Assembly (NCBI GenBank): GCA_029783825.1
Contig: JAREIK010005785.1
Span: forward strand, 1 to 64,000
From: Sapria himalayana
Taxonomy: Eukaryota; Streptophyta; Magnoliopsida; Malpighiales; Rafflesiaceae
DNA length: 64,000 bases
Direction: 5' to 3'
The translations under genes were made by a program, and so were the position numbers. Below are positions 51,745 to 63,906 of the stretch, one piece after another; within the stretch, counting starts at the first letter, position 1; each line of letters begins with the position of its first letter. The notes below the pieces were generated by a model. That model saw only the letters and a program-made list of their open reading frames with translations. It was not told the DNA's origin and searched no databases.

Positions 51745-52085
51745 TTGCAAGGATATGTTGTTAGTGTTAGCATGGTCTAGCAGGAAATGATGCCATGAGA
51801 TGTAATCTCTTAGATGCATAGCCAAGGTGCATAACTTCTTAGAAGTGCATAGTGTGTGCATGGTGCAGTGAACGTGCATGTGTGCTTGGTGTATTGGACA
51901 TGAACCATGTTTATGTATGATGTAGCCATGTTGTAGTGTGTGCAACATGTGGGTTGGTTTGTTGGGTTCTTTTTTTATATGTATCAAAGAGAGTAATTTT
52001 CCATGTTGAATCAAGTGAGTAAGAACTATATAGTTGTTATGAAAGTGGCTAATACTTTGGTTGTTCCATAACTATTTGACTGCTA
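51745..52085 (+). mobile_element. Possible solo-LTR-like insertion
   Basis: The stretch begins near TGTTGTTAGTGTTAGCATGG and ends near GACTGCTATAGT. It is GC-richer, with GTGCAT/GTGTGC repeats, a TATA-like TTTTTTTATATGTATC near 51970, then GTTGAATCAAGTGAGTAAGA, an arrangement typical of Copia LTRs. I could not find a target duplication or confident borders. It could instead be intron sequence of the captured kinase. Confidence 0.35.
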
Positions 52086-52224
52086 TAGTAAATGTTGAAA
52101 GTTAAGTATGTAATGAAAAATATAATATTTAATTTATATATATCTAGAACAATTTTTTTTATTTTAAATTTTATTATAAGAACTCATGAAGAAATGTATG
52201 AAAGCTATTTCTCACTAGTTGAGG

Positions 52225-52345
52225 GTTCTATGGATCTTCAGATAACTCTTTAGAAGAATGAAATGCAGGAAATGAAAGAAGTGAATGATGGGATGAAATA
52301 AATAATAAATGTAATGAAACAGCATATGACCTAAATGGAGTTATA
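52225..52345 (+). pseudogene. TNPA-like coiled-coil remnant of element C
   Basis: LQITL*KNEMQEMKEV then NDGMK matches the C-terminus of the TNPA-like gene in A (near 17540, - strand). Orientation agrees with C being inverted relative to A. Only this tail survives, between the captured genes and the left arm. Confidence 0.75.
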
Positions 52346-52639
52346 GTTAGCAGACATGACGAGATAAATAGCACACCGAGTTTCAGCATAGTACCCATGC
52401 AAGAAAGCCAAGCAAAAAAGACACGAGCTAATGATGATGATGATGATTTAGTTTTAAATGATTATATACATGTGTTATGTTTTTGTTTTAACTATGTAAT
52501 TATTGTATAAAATAATTTATTAATAGCTTTTACTTTTTATTAATTATTAATAATGGTTTATAGTATATGTTTTTTTCAATTTAATATAAAAATTTAAAAA
52601 TATATAATTAAATTTTTTGTAAAAAATAAATTTGTAAAA

Positions 52640-52954
52640 ACATTTTTGGAATAAATATAGCTACGGATTTTCCCCTTGCTAAATATGCTAGAAAATTTTT
52701 TGTATATATTTAGTCTAAAAATATAAATTACTATTCATAATTATGATCAAAATTAAGAAAGGTAAAAATATAATTAGCTAGGGATATTCTGCGTATCAAA
52801 AATTTGCTAGAAAATTTTTTTTTCATTAATATTTTGTGACGAGCACTTTAGATTGGGATAATTTCTATTGTATATCCATTATTATTCTATTTTAGTGATG
52901 GAATAAACCTAAATAGTATGGAACATTCCCTAGCCACTTAGGCTTTTGGTAGTA
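52640..52954 (-). other. Element C left subterminal arm
   Basis: Read on the - strand it is collinear with 10729-11050 of element A (AATATTAATGA, ATCCCTAGCTAATTA, TATGAATAGTAAT, TTTAGCAAGGGGAAAATCC). It ends in the terminus TACTACCAAAAG. Confidence 0.85.
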
Positions 52955-53631
52955 TAGACAAATAGACATATAAACAAATAGATAGATAGACAGACAAATA
53001 GATATAAAAATATACAGACGAACAGATAGATAAATAGACTGAAAGGAACACATTCAAAAAGGCAGACAATTAGGCAGGCATAGAGATAGACATATAGAAA
53101 ATAAAAAATCAGACAAATAAATAAATAGACAGACAAATAGATACATAGAAATATAGATAGACAGTTTGAAAGATAATTTATAGATAGATTTATAGATAGG
53201 TTGATTGATAGATTAATAGACGTATAGATAGATAGATAGGTTGGTAGACATATAGATAGACAAATATATAGATAGATAAATAGACAAATAAATAGATAGA
53301 TAGATAGATAAACATATAGATAGATAGATAGATAGACAAAATGATAAACAGAATGATAAATAGATAAAATGAGAGATTGATAGATAGATTGATAGATAGA
53401 TTGATAGACAGATTGATTGATTGATAACTTGATAGATAGATAGATAGACAGACAAACAGATAGACAGATAGATAGATAGATAGATAGATAGACAAATAGA
53501 TAGATAGATAAATAAATAGATAGAAAGATATATAGATAAATAGATTGATAGATAGATTGAATGATTATTAGATAGATAGATAAACAGATAAATAGATAGA
53601 TAGATAAATAGATAGATAGATAGATAGACAA

Positions 53632-53664
<33 letters not shown>

Positions 53665-54435
53665 CAAATAGATAGATAGATAGATAGATAGACAGATAGA
53701 TATATATATTAATAGATAGATAGATAGATAGACAAATAGATAGATAGATAGACAAATATATAGATAGATAGACAAATAAAAAGATGATAGATAGATAGGC
53801 AGATAGATAGATAGAGAAAAATACTGATAGACAGACATATAGACAAAAAGATAGATAGATAAATAGATAGATATATTGATTGATTGATGATTGATAGATT
53901 AATAGATAGAAAAATAGAAAAATAGATAAATAGATAGATAGAAAAATTGATAGATAGATTGATAGACATATGGATAAAAATTTTGATATATAGATTGATA
54001 GACAAATTGATATACAAATTTATTGAGAAATTGATAGACAATTTGATAGACAGATAGATGATTAATAGACTAAAAAATTGATAGATTGTTAATAGATTGA
54101 TAAACATATTCTTAGATGAATAAATAGAAAAATTGATATGACTATAGATAGACAAATATATAAATAAATAGATAGATATATAGATTTATTGATAGATAGA
54201 CAAATATATAGATATATAGATTTACTGATAGATAGACAAATAGATTGATAGATTATTAGATAATTAAAAGGTAGATTAAAATACAGATAGATAAACAGAT
54301 AGATAGGCAATCAGAAAGACAGACATACAAATCGATAGATAGATATAATTATAGTCAGATAGATAAATAGACTGATAGCTAAATAGATAGATAGATAGAA
54401 AGAAAAATAGACAAAAAGAAAGATAGATATATAGA

Positions 54436-54507
<72 letters not shown>

Positions 54508-55651
54508 GACATATAGATAGACTAATAGATAAACATATATAAATACAAATAGATAGATAAATAGTTAGTTAGTTAGATAGAAAGATAGAAAGATAGATAG
54601 ATAGAATGATATATAAATAGATAGATCGACAAATATATAGATAGATAAATAGATAAACATATTGATATACAAATAGATAGATAGACAGAAAAATAGATAG
54701 ACAGAGAGATAGATAGAGAGATAGATAGATACACACATAGATTGATAGATAGATAGTCAAATAGATAGACAAATAGATAGATAGTTAGTTAGATAGACAT
54801 ATAGTTAGATAGATAGATAGACAGTTATATAGAAAGATAGATAGACATGTAGATAGATAGATATATATAGACATATAGATAGATAGATAGACAAGTAGAT
54901 AGACACATATATAGATAGATAGATAGACAGACAAAGACAAAAAAAAATAAAAGATAGACTAATAGATAGATAGATAGATAGAAATTGATGGATAAATAGA
55001 TAGATAACCAGATAGATAGATAGATACATAGATAGTTAGATACATACATAGATAGATAGATAAATACACAAGTCAATATATAGATAGATAGATTGATTGA
55101 TTGATAGTCAGATTGCTAGGCAGATTGATCGAAAGATTGATAGATATATTAATACACAAATTGATAGACAGAATGATAAACAGATTGAAGACTAATTATT
55201 AGACAGATTGAGAGACAAATAAATAGATAGATAGAAGACATATAGATAGATAAATAGACAGATAGATAGATTAATAAATAGATAGATATATAGATACATA
55301 CATACATATATAGACATATATATATATATAAAGATAGGTAGATATTTAAAATAGATAAATAGACATATAGATAGACATATAGATAGATAGATAGATATAC
55401 AGATAGATTGATGGAAAGAAATATATATATATATATATATATATTGATAGAAAGAAAGATAGAAGATAGTAAAATTGATAGAAAACTAGATAGATTGATA
55501 CTTAAACAAATAGATAGATAGATTGATTGACAGATAAATAGACAGACAGACAGACAGATAGATATATAGACATATAGATAGACAAATAGATAGGCAGATA
55601 AATAGATAGAAAGATAGAAAGACATATAGATAGATAGATAGACAGATAGAT
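52955..55651 (-). repeat. (GATA)n satellite, array 8
   Basis: GATA satellite between elements C and D. It gives the longest spurious frame in the window (302 codons, 53838-52930), which is purely satellite. It contains the long (AT)n run at 54439-54500. Confidence 0.97.
54439..54500 (+). repeat. (AT)n run
   Basis: About 62 bp of alternating AT, the longest in the window. Confidence 0.93.
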
Positions 55652-56960
55652 CACTAATAGAAAATATCCATTTAGCTCGGGAAATTTAGCTAGAAAAAAT
55701 CCCTATCTAAATAGCGAGATTAGCTAGGACATTACAATAAATTTTTAATTTTATATTGAATTAAATATTAGCTATGGATTAGTGACGAATTAGTGATGGA
55801 TTAGCGATAAAAATCTCCGATTTAAAATTTTCCGTCGCTAATATTATCGTAGATTTTCATGTAAAAAATGCTGGAAACTTAGTAACGTATTTAGTGATGG
55901 TGTATCCCTAGATAATTAAACCGAGAAAAAATTCATCACAAAATAAACATCTGAATTGTTTTTTTTTTACTATTTTATATTTAATTGCAAGCATTAATTT
56001 ATTAAATTATATTTTTCACAAAATATATGCATTTAGTTAGGAATTTTTCCCTATCTATTTGGGCACGAGATATTTTTCATTACTAATCTTTAATGATTTA
56101 AATTTGTTTTAATAATTTATTTGTTTTAATATTTTATTTTATTTTGTATAATAAAGGTACATATGCCATTGTTTATAAATGACCAATCCATTAAAAACAT
56201 ATTCTCTTCATATAATTATAAAAATAGGTTATTATAAATAAATATTTTCAAAAATATATAAATACAAAAAAAATTATATTAATAAAGATAATAATAACAA
56301 TTTTAATGATTATAAAATTTGTAAAAAATTATACTATAATTTTTCTAAAATTTTTAATTATGAAATTTAAAATTTTGTATTAACAACCTTTAAATAATAT
56401 ATAATTCTATAATTATAATAATTTTTAAGATATTTTAAAAAATAAATGAACATACATTAAAATTTCTACTAATAAAAAGCTAAAATAATTTATTATATAA
56501 TTAAATAAAGAATATTTACAAAAATATATGAAGTAACGAATAAACTAGTAAATATTAATATTATTTTACGTTAAAAAATATAGTTTATTGATTATAGAAA
56601 ACTTTTAAAAAAATAATTACTAAAAAATTTGAAAATTTTAAGTATAAAAATAAATTTATAATTTTCATTAACTTTAAAAGAAAATAAATTGATATTTAAA
56701 GATAAATACGTAGATCTTTACACCTACTGAAATTAATAAGAATTAAATAATTGAGTAACTTTTTTATTATTAGCTTTTAATATTTATTCTTTATTAAAAT
56801 AATAAATATAACTTTTTTTTAATAATCTTCTCACTTTAAGTAATTTTTAGAATTTTATAATTATAAATTATATAAAATTATATGAAATTTTAAGTCTTTA
56901 AAATTATTTCATATTATCTTCATAAAAATTAATATGAATTCTAAAAAATCTAAACATATA
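55652..56960 (-). other. Element D right arm
   Basis: Non-coding AT-rich arm shared with A, B and C. Motifs: GATTAGTGACGAATTAGTGA, TTTCCGTCGCTAATATTATC, ATGCATTTAGTTAGGAATTT. No gene. Confidence 0.8.
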
Positions 56961-57049
56961 AAATTTTTAAGTTGACATCATTGGGAAAAAATAAAATTGG
57001 TTTCAGTAATTTAAGCAAATAAAATGCAATTGTTTTTCATTTTTGCACC

Positions 57050-57640
57050 ATAATACTATTTTTTGTCCATAATATTAATTATCTTGATTTTGGCATGGTA
57101 TAAGTCATCAAAAATTACCCAATTGGTTTCCATCATAAGAAATTTGGGTGTGGTTGCTGTGTTTTTTGATATTTTCAACAATACCAGAGAGATGTCATTG
57201 CTCCTCACTTTATCTGTGCGATGCCTATTCGATACAGTGGCAGCACGCCTTTCCATCATCATTTGTATTGGTATCATCGCATTCATCATTTCTATCCTTT
57301 GTTTTTCCACTTTCATTTATCATGCCTTGGTCATCCATTGAATATTTCAGGATCAAAACTGTAAAATATTATCATCGGCTTTCTATAAAAGGTTCTTTGA
57401 TGCTCTGATTTAACGTGGAATCCTATGGATGAGTCAGACAAGGAAAAGGATGCTTCGTTGAGTTTGAAAGTTTTGTATGGTACACTCTAAAATTTTTTGA
57501 AGGATGTCTGTTGTTTTGATATTTTGAAGTAGAGGATGGAAGCTCATTTGGATTTCATCGACTATAATGAGGTTTTCTGTGTCATGGGCAGTGTTGTTAA
57601 GGTAGAATCTAACCATAACTTGTTCTTTCCATCTACATTC
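57050..57640 (-). pseudogene. Unidentified captured gene fragment in element D
   Basis: On the - strand 57616-57434 is open (LNNTAHDTENLIIVDEIQ, FHPLLQNIKTTDILQK) and 57316-57056 is open with a basic, Met-rich sequence (MERRAATVSNRHRTDKVR, LLKISKNTATTPKF). Base composition is near that of ordinary plant exons, not of the element arms. The + strand is also open over 57063-57341 with a hydrophobic reading, so strand is uncertain. I do not recognise the product. Confidence 0.35.
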
Positions 57641-58243
57641 ATTCTTGTTTATTAACTGAAGAGACGTGCTACATTACAGCTTTCATTTCAAAGTAGTGGA
57701 GTAAATTTTAATATCTGCTTCGTAGAGTATTGATGGAGAGAGGTTAATGATGAAGTCACACTGCCCTATTATAACAGATGTTGGACTGAAAGGAAAGCCA
57801 TGCTAGTTCTTAAAAGTTACACTACACTATTTTATTATCTTCATTATAACCTAGCTTGGCTTAGAATCAGTCTGTACATGATTTTTGGTACCGACTCATT
57901 GCTGCCAAATGGAGAATCAAATTCAGATCAAAAAATTTCTTTTTAGAAAATGGTAATCACAAAATATTTCTTCTCTCATGATTCACTTGCCAAAGCTTAT
58001 GCATATAACAAGACAGTTGAAAGATTGTATTGACCAGGTTACTGTGAAGAACTAGGAATTTACATCTCTCCTCCATGCCTTTTTAAACTGCTACCTAACT
58101 TTGTTTAGTATTTCTGTTGAAACTAAACCACTCAGAATTGTTTAGGACAATGTGTAACAAGAACATATCAATTGGTTCATTTATGATATCTATCATACTA
58201 TTTTAATGTCAGCTCCTAATTTTTATCTCAATTCTTGTTATAG

Positions 58244-58695
58244 ATTAAGATGGGGTTGAGTGCATATGCCAAGGATTCACATGCTGTTGCAAATTTACTT
58301 ATTTCTCTTCTTGATAAAGTTGTAGGTGTTGTGGCCCTCGAACTGCGACCAAAGAACCCAGTTAGAGTTAGGGTGGGTAAATTCTGCTTTTTTCTTTGGA
58401 TGTCATTTATATGATTTTGTTATTTACTATGTTATGCATTTTGATTTTCATGTAGGTTACTGCATGATTGAGAGCTCTAGAAGGTGATACATCTAGCAAC
58501 ATTTTGCAAGAAGTAAGCATTTATTTGTGTTTTGTTTATTTCTTACATGGAGTGTTTCTGTCAATATTTGGTTATTTGATCACTTTGATCAAGTTTAGAG
58601 ATCCTTGAGAGAGAGAAGCAGGCTAAAGTATGAGATACATGGTGTTACAATTATAGATGGTTCTCAAGAAGGTTCTTATCAATGGGCATGTCCAT
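58244..58695 (+). pseudogene. Unidentified captured multi-exon gene fragment in element D
   Basis: Three exon-like blocks on the + strand stay in one reading frame if the gaps are removed at GT/AG sites. The first is 58244-58372 (after TTGTTATAG; MGLSAYAKDSHAVANLL, VVALELRPKNPVRVR). The second is 58456-58512 (after TTCATGTAG and before GTAAGC; LRALEGDTSSNILQE, with one TGA). The third is 58599 to about 58690 (after [32 protein letters not shown]). The splice-like borders suggest genomic DNA with introns rather than cDNA was captured. I cannot name the protein. At least one in-frame stop makes it a pseudogene. Confidence 0.5.
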
Positions 58696-58699
58696 TAAG

Positions 58700-60256
58700 C
58701 ACTTAAACTCTTATTAAATTGCTATTTATAAGGATATGCCAATATGATAAGATAATTCTATTGTGGTCTGGATGAAAATGTAGAGTAGTGCCTTTTGAAG
58801 GCCAAAGGAACAAGGCCACATAATTGAACTTGGTAATACACAAAACTGACTGTGTGAGATTCTGCCTAAGGCATTTATATCGGCAGTATTAATAAAAGTA
58901 GTGTAGCACCTCATGGGTGTGAATTGACTTAAAAGTTTAAAGGAACTTCTTTTCCAGGTGTTCTTTTGAGGGACAAAAACTGTGTGTCATGTCATCAAAA
59001 TATTTGAATTTTTAACCTGCTAAGGTAAGACTGTCATTAGAGGTTGAAAATATGTTCAGCGGCCTAGCTGCATGGCCATTTTTCATGGCCTGTGCCGATC
59101 CTAGAGGGAAGCCCCCTGTGCCGCAATATCATGCAACACGACATTATCCAAATCACCAACCTGCCCTAGTCAAATTTGTCATGGTTGACAAATTGTGTTC
59201 AGGTCATTCTCGAGTGCTACTGATCAGGTTGAAACTATCAACCTGATCTCACGTGCCAAGTTTGTTTTAAAACTACTAATGCAATGGGTTAGGTCGAGCT
59301 GGACTCCCAATTCAAGCTCGACATGCGATCTCATGCACTATATTCTTTTTTATAAATGATGAGTGTCTAATCGTGCCAAATGAATACATCATCTGGGATT
59401 GTTGGCATGTCACAACCTATAGTCATTTTAGATTATTAATTAATGAATTAAATTTTGACATAATGGCTATTCTAGCCATTACTTAACCATTGACAATCAG
59501 TTCTTTAGATTCTATCAAGTCCAAATCCAACATTAAAAAATTAATTTTTAAAATTCAATTATTTTTATAAGAAGATAAAAAATTTATATGTTTTTCTTTA
59601 TATTATATTTTTCTTTGTATGATTATCTATGATTTTCAAAATCGAAAGTTAAAATAAAATGTATCTTTTTATTTTTTTATTCTATTTTTTATTTTTACTA
59701 TTTTATTTTTATAATATTACATATTTTAAAGTATGTAAATTATAATTTTATATAAATTTCAAATATATTAGTGATGTTGTCCAATGAACAATGAAATAAT
59801 GAAAATGTTGTGATGAAGATTTAATTTTTTAAGGAACATTATATGTATTTTTTGTATTTTACTTTGATATAAGAGAGTAAAATGAAATACTAAGTTATTT
59901 TTCTTCTACTATATATACATGTTTATTCCTTCTAATAAAATGGATCATAGTAAATTAAATAAAAATGAAATTAATATTTTAGATAATTTTAATTTAGATA
60001 ATAATAACCAAACTCAAAGTTTCGTTTCTAATTTGAATCTTAAGTATACCTATGTACAAAAAATTTTAGGTTTAATAAATTAATTTTTGTAGTACGACTT
60101 ATTTTAATATAATTAAAAATAAATATATTAGATGATTCTATGAAAATAATGCTCAAAGTAGATAAACACAAAATTTATATAAATATTACAAAAATAAATA
60201 TATTAAAAGTGGTACGCATGAGTAATATTTTAAAGAAGCTCTGTAAGTGATGAAGC
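58700..60256. other. Element D interior, mostly without recognisable coding
   Basis: A GC-richer island at about 59040-59345 (CGGCCTAGCTGCATGGCC, then GAAGCCCCCTGTGCCGC) has a 64-codon frame without known domains and contains CAAATTTGTCATGGTTGACA followed by a near inverted repeat TCAGGTTGAAACTATCAACC. The rest is AT-rich (59440-60240) with no gene. Confidence 0.5.
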
Positions 60257-60490
60257 TTGTTCTTCTCACTGATTAAAGTTTCAAAAAAAAGTAAAGTCTC
60301 TTGTAATTTGAATAGAAATTGTGTGGTTGAATCAGGCAGGGCCACCAGATTAGTTAGTGCGAGAATAATCTTGTATGCTTGTTCTATTTACGTTTTCATA
60401 GGGGTGGATATTACTGCATCAGAGTTTAATGAGCTGGATAAGATGCTTTACGCCCTCAAATACAAGAAAGAGGCGAGTAGTTGAATTCTC
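60257..60490 (+). pseudogene. Possible captured terminal exon(s), unidentified
   Basis: Open for 75 codons. The last part after a TTTTCATAG acceptor-like site near 60402 reads GVDITASEFNELDKML then YALKYKKEASS and stop, which looks like a genuine C-terminal exon. A T-rich tract (60530-60590) follows. No family recognised. Confidence 0.35.
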
Positions 60491-60620
60491 TGTGAGCTTG
60501 TAACAGGTTCGGTACAACATTAAGCTGTGAAAGTTTTTGTTTTTTTATTTTTTTTGTTTTTTTTTGTTTTTTTTTTGTTTTTAATTTGATTTTGTTGCTT
60601 GGATTGGGCATAGACCTTTG

Positions 60621-60650
60621 ATTCTTGTTTAGACACATAGAAACAAGAAT
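60621..60650. repeat. Perfect 10-bp inverted repeat at the element D / satellite junction
   Basis: ATTCTTGTTT, then 10 bases, then AAACAAGAAT. The arms resemble the CTACAAGAA core of the CACTA terminus, so two termini may lie head to head here. Confidence 0.7.
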
Positions 60651-61657
60651 ATATAGACAGAAAGATAGATAGACTGATTAATATAAAAATAAATAGATAG
60701 ATTGATACATAGATAGATAGATAGATATATACAAAGATAGATAGATAGACAGCTATATAGATAGATAAAAAGAAAAATAGATAGACAGATAGATATATTG
60801 ATATATAAATAATTAGATCTACAAAAAGATAGAAAGAAATATAGATAGATAGATAAATAGAATGATAGATATATAGATATATATATATATATATATATAG
60901 ATATATAAACATATAAATAGATAGACAGATAGATAAACAGTTAGAAAAACAGATAGTTAAACAAAAAGATTGATAGATAGATAGATAGATATAAAGATAG
61001 ATTGACTAAATGATAGAAAGATAGATTGACATATACTTAGATAGATAGACAGACATATAGATAGAATGAAATATAGGCAGATAGATAGATAGATATTTAG
61101 ATAGATATATAATTAGATAGATAAAAAGGTAGAAAGAAATATAGACAGATAGATAAATAGAATGATATATAGATAGATAGACATATAAACAAATAAATAT
61201 ATAGACAGATAGATTAACAGTTAGAAAAGCAGATAATTAAACATAAAGATTGATAGATAGATTGATAGATATAAAGATAGATTGACTAAAAGATAGAAAA
61301 ATAGATAGACATATAGTTAGATAGATAAATAGACATAGTGATATACAAATAAATAGATATATACATAGATAGATAGTTAGTTAGTTAGATAAATAGATAG
61401 ATAGATATATATATAGTCTAATTTATAAATAGATTGATAGACAGATAGATTGATTGATAGTTAGATAGAAAAAAAGATAGATAGATAGAAAGATTGACAG
61501 ACAGATAGATACATACATTCATAGATATATAGATATATAGATAGAAAAATAGATAGACAAATAATAGATAGAAAAATAGAGTGATAGATAGATAGACATA
61601 TAGTTAGATAGATAGATAGACAAATAGATAGACAGATTGATCGACAAATAGATAGAC

Positions 61658-61688
<31 letters not shown>

Positions 61689-61803
61689 CAGATTGATTGA
61701 TAGACACAGATAAAAAGATAGATAGATAGATATAAATACTAACTGATAGATAAATAGATTTATAGACAAACTCACAAATAAATTGACAGACAAATTGAAA
61801 GAT

Positions 61804-61850
<47 letters not shown>

Positions 61851-63314
61851 CAATAAATAGACAGATTAATAAATAGAATGATAGATTGATTGATAGACAT
61901 ATATATAGATAGATAGATAGATATTAAAATACATAGATTGAAAGATATATAAACAAATAGATAGATAGATAGATAGATAGGTAGGTAGACAGATAGATAG
62001 ACATATTGATAAACACATAGATAGATAGATATAGATAAATAGATAGATAGATAAATAGGCACACAAATAGATAGATAGATATAGATAAATAGACATATAT
62101 ATATAGGTAGATAGATATAGATAGATAGATACATAAAAAAGATAGATAGATTGATTGATAGATAGGTAGATAGACAAATAGGTAGACAGATAGATAGTTA
62201 GATATATAGATAGATAAATAAACATATAAATAGAAACATAAATAGACATATGGATAAAAATATAGATAGACTGATAGATAAATATATATTTAAACAGACA
62301 TATAGTTAGATAGATGAAAAGATAGATAGAATGATAAATAGACAAATAGATAGATAGATAAAACAATATACATATAGCTAGATAGGCAAATAGCTAGACA
62401 GATGTATAGATAGACAGATAGACAAATAGACATATAAAAAGAAAGAAAGACAGACAAACAGACATATAGAAAGAAAGACAGATATATTGATAGACAAAGA
62501 AATATATAGATAGAAAGATAAAAAGATAGAAAGAATGATAGATAGATAAATAAAAAGATAGACAGACAAATAGATAAATAGAGAGATTGATTGATTCTTT
62601 GATAGATAGACAGTTAGACTAATAGGAAGGCTAACAAATAGATAGATAGACAGGTTGGTAGATTAATACACTAAAAGTTAGATAGCTAGACAGACAAATG
62701 CACAAAAATAAAGATAGATAGATAGATAAATAGATAAACAGATTTATTGATTGTTTTTAAGACAAATAGATAGATAGATAGAAATAAAGATGGATAGATA
62801 AATTGATAGAAAAATTGATATTTAGATTGATAGACAGATTGATAGACATATTTATATATAGATTGATAAAAAAGATTGATGTTAATAAATATAGATAGAG
62901 AGATAGATAAATAGATAGATAGATAATTGATAGATTGATACATAAAATGAATGATAGACAGATAGATATATAGATAGAAAGATAAAAAAGATAGAAAGAT
63001 GTATAGATAGATAGTTAGATAATTGGATAAACAAATAGATAAACAAATAGATAGATAAAAATAATACAAATAGCTAGATAGATAGATAGATTGATATATA
63101 GACAGTTAGAAAGATAAATAGATATATATATATATATATATATAGACAAAAGACATACAAATAGATTGATAGATTGATTGATTGATAAAAAGTAAGATAG
63201 ATAGACACATAGATAAAAAGATAGATCAAAAGAAGGATATGTAGATAGATAGAAAAACATATTGATAGACAAATAGAGAGATAGTTAGATAGATAAATTG
63301 ATAGAAGGGCATAT

Positions 63315-63349
<35 letters not shown>

Positions 63350-63537
63350 CAAATACATAGATAGATAGATAGAAAAATAGATTGATAGTTAAATTGATAG
63401 AAAGATAGATTTGCATATTGGTATAAATATAGATAGATAGATAAATAAATAGAGAGATAGGTAGATAGACAGATAGATAAATAGATAGATATAGAGATAA
63501 AAATAAGATAGATTGATAGAGAGAAAGATAGAAACAT

Positions 63538-63574
<37 letters not shown>

Positions 63575-63859
63575 AACATATAGCCACAAATAGCTAGAAA
63601 GATAGATAAATATAAAGAAAGATAGATAAAAAAGATAGATAGATAAAAAGATAGATAGACAGATAAATATATAGATAGATAGACATATAAATAGATAGAT
63701 AGATTTGTAGTCAGATAAATCGAATAATAGATAGTCAGATAGATAAAATGATAGCTTGAATAAAGATATATAGATAGATTGAAATAAAGACAGATAGACA
63801 GATAATTTTATAGACAGATAGATAGAGAGATAGATAGATAGACAGATAGTTAGTTAGTT

Positions 63860-63906
<47 letters not shown>

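Larger units (their letters stand above)
47629..52954 (-). mobile_element. CACTA-family element C carrying captured host genes (Pack-CACTA candidate)
   Basis: Inverted relative to A. The right terminus TACTACAAGAAATTATATG lies at 47629. The left terminus is at 52954; read on the - strand it begins TACTACCAAAAGCC and continues with TGGCTAGGG and sequence collinear with 10750-11050 of element A. Length is 5326 bp. It lacks TNP2 but keeps a remnant of the TNPA-like coiled coil (52230-52340). The middle holds a broken HD-Zip I homeobox gene (- strand) and an LRR receptor kinase fragment (+ strand). No clear 3-bp target duplication can be read because both flanks are GATA satellite. Confidence 0.85.
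55652..60632 (-). mobile_element. CACTA-family element D with captured unidentified gene(s)
   Basis: Right terminus CACTAATAGAAAATATCC at 55652, the only one in the window that still starts with CACTA. It is followed by TTTAGCTCGGGAAATTTAGC and the family's GTGATGGATTAGCGATAA subterminal motifs and right arm (to about 56960). The left border is unclear: TTCTTGTTTAG at 60622-60632 could be a decayed inverted CTACAAGAA terminus, but the left subterminal sequence seen in A and C is absent. Gene-like sequence occupies 57050-60490 in place of transposase genes. Confidence 0.75.

Noticed and set aside
51673..52014. 113-codon His/Cys-rich - strand open frame
   Set aside because: Made of repeated GTGCAT-type words in the LTR-like block; no known domain, and it partly overlaps the kinase fragment antisense.
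52930..53838. 302-codon - strand open frame, and dozens of similar Ser-Ile-Tyr-Leu frames in all arrays
   Set aside because: (TATC)n contains no stop in any frame and translates to a four-residue repeat. There is no start context, domain or codon bias; the strand of these frames simply follows array polarity.
60530..60600. Poly(A) tail of a processed pseudogene
   Set aside because: The T-rich tract is interrupted by G and lies in the wrong orientation for the upstream + strand frame; no target duplication is seen.
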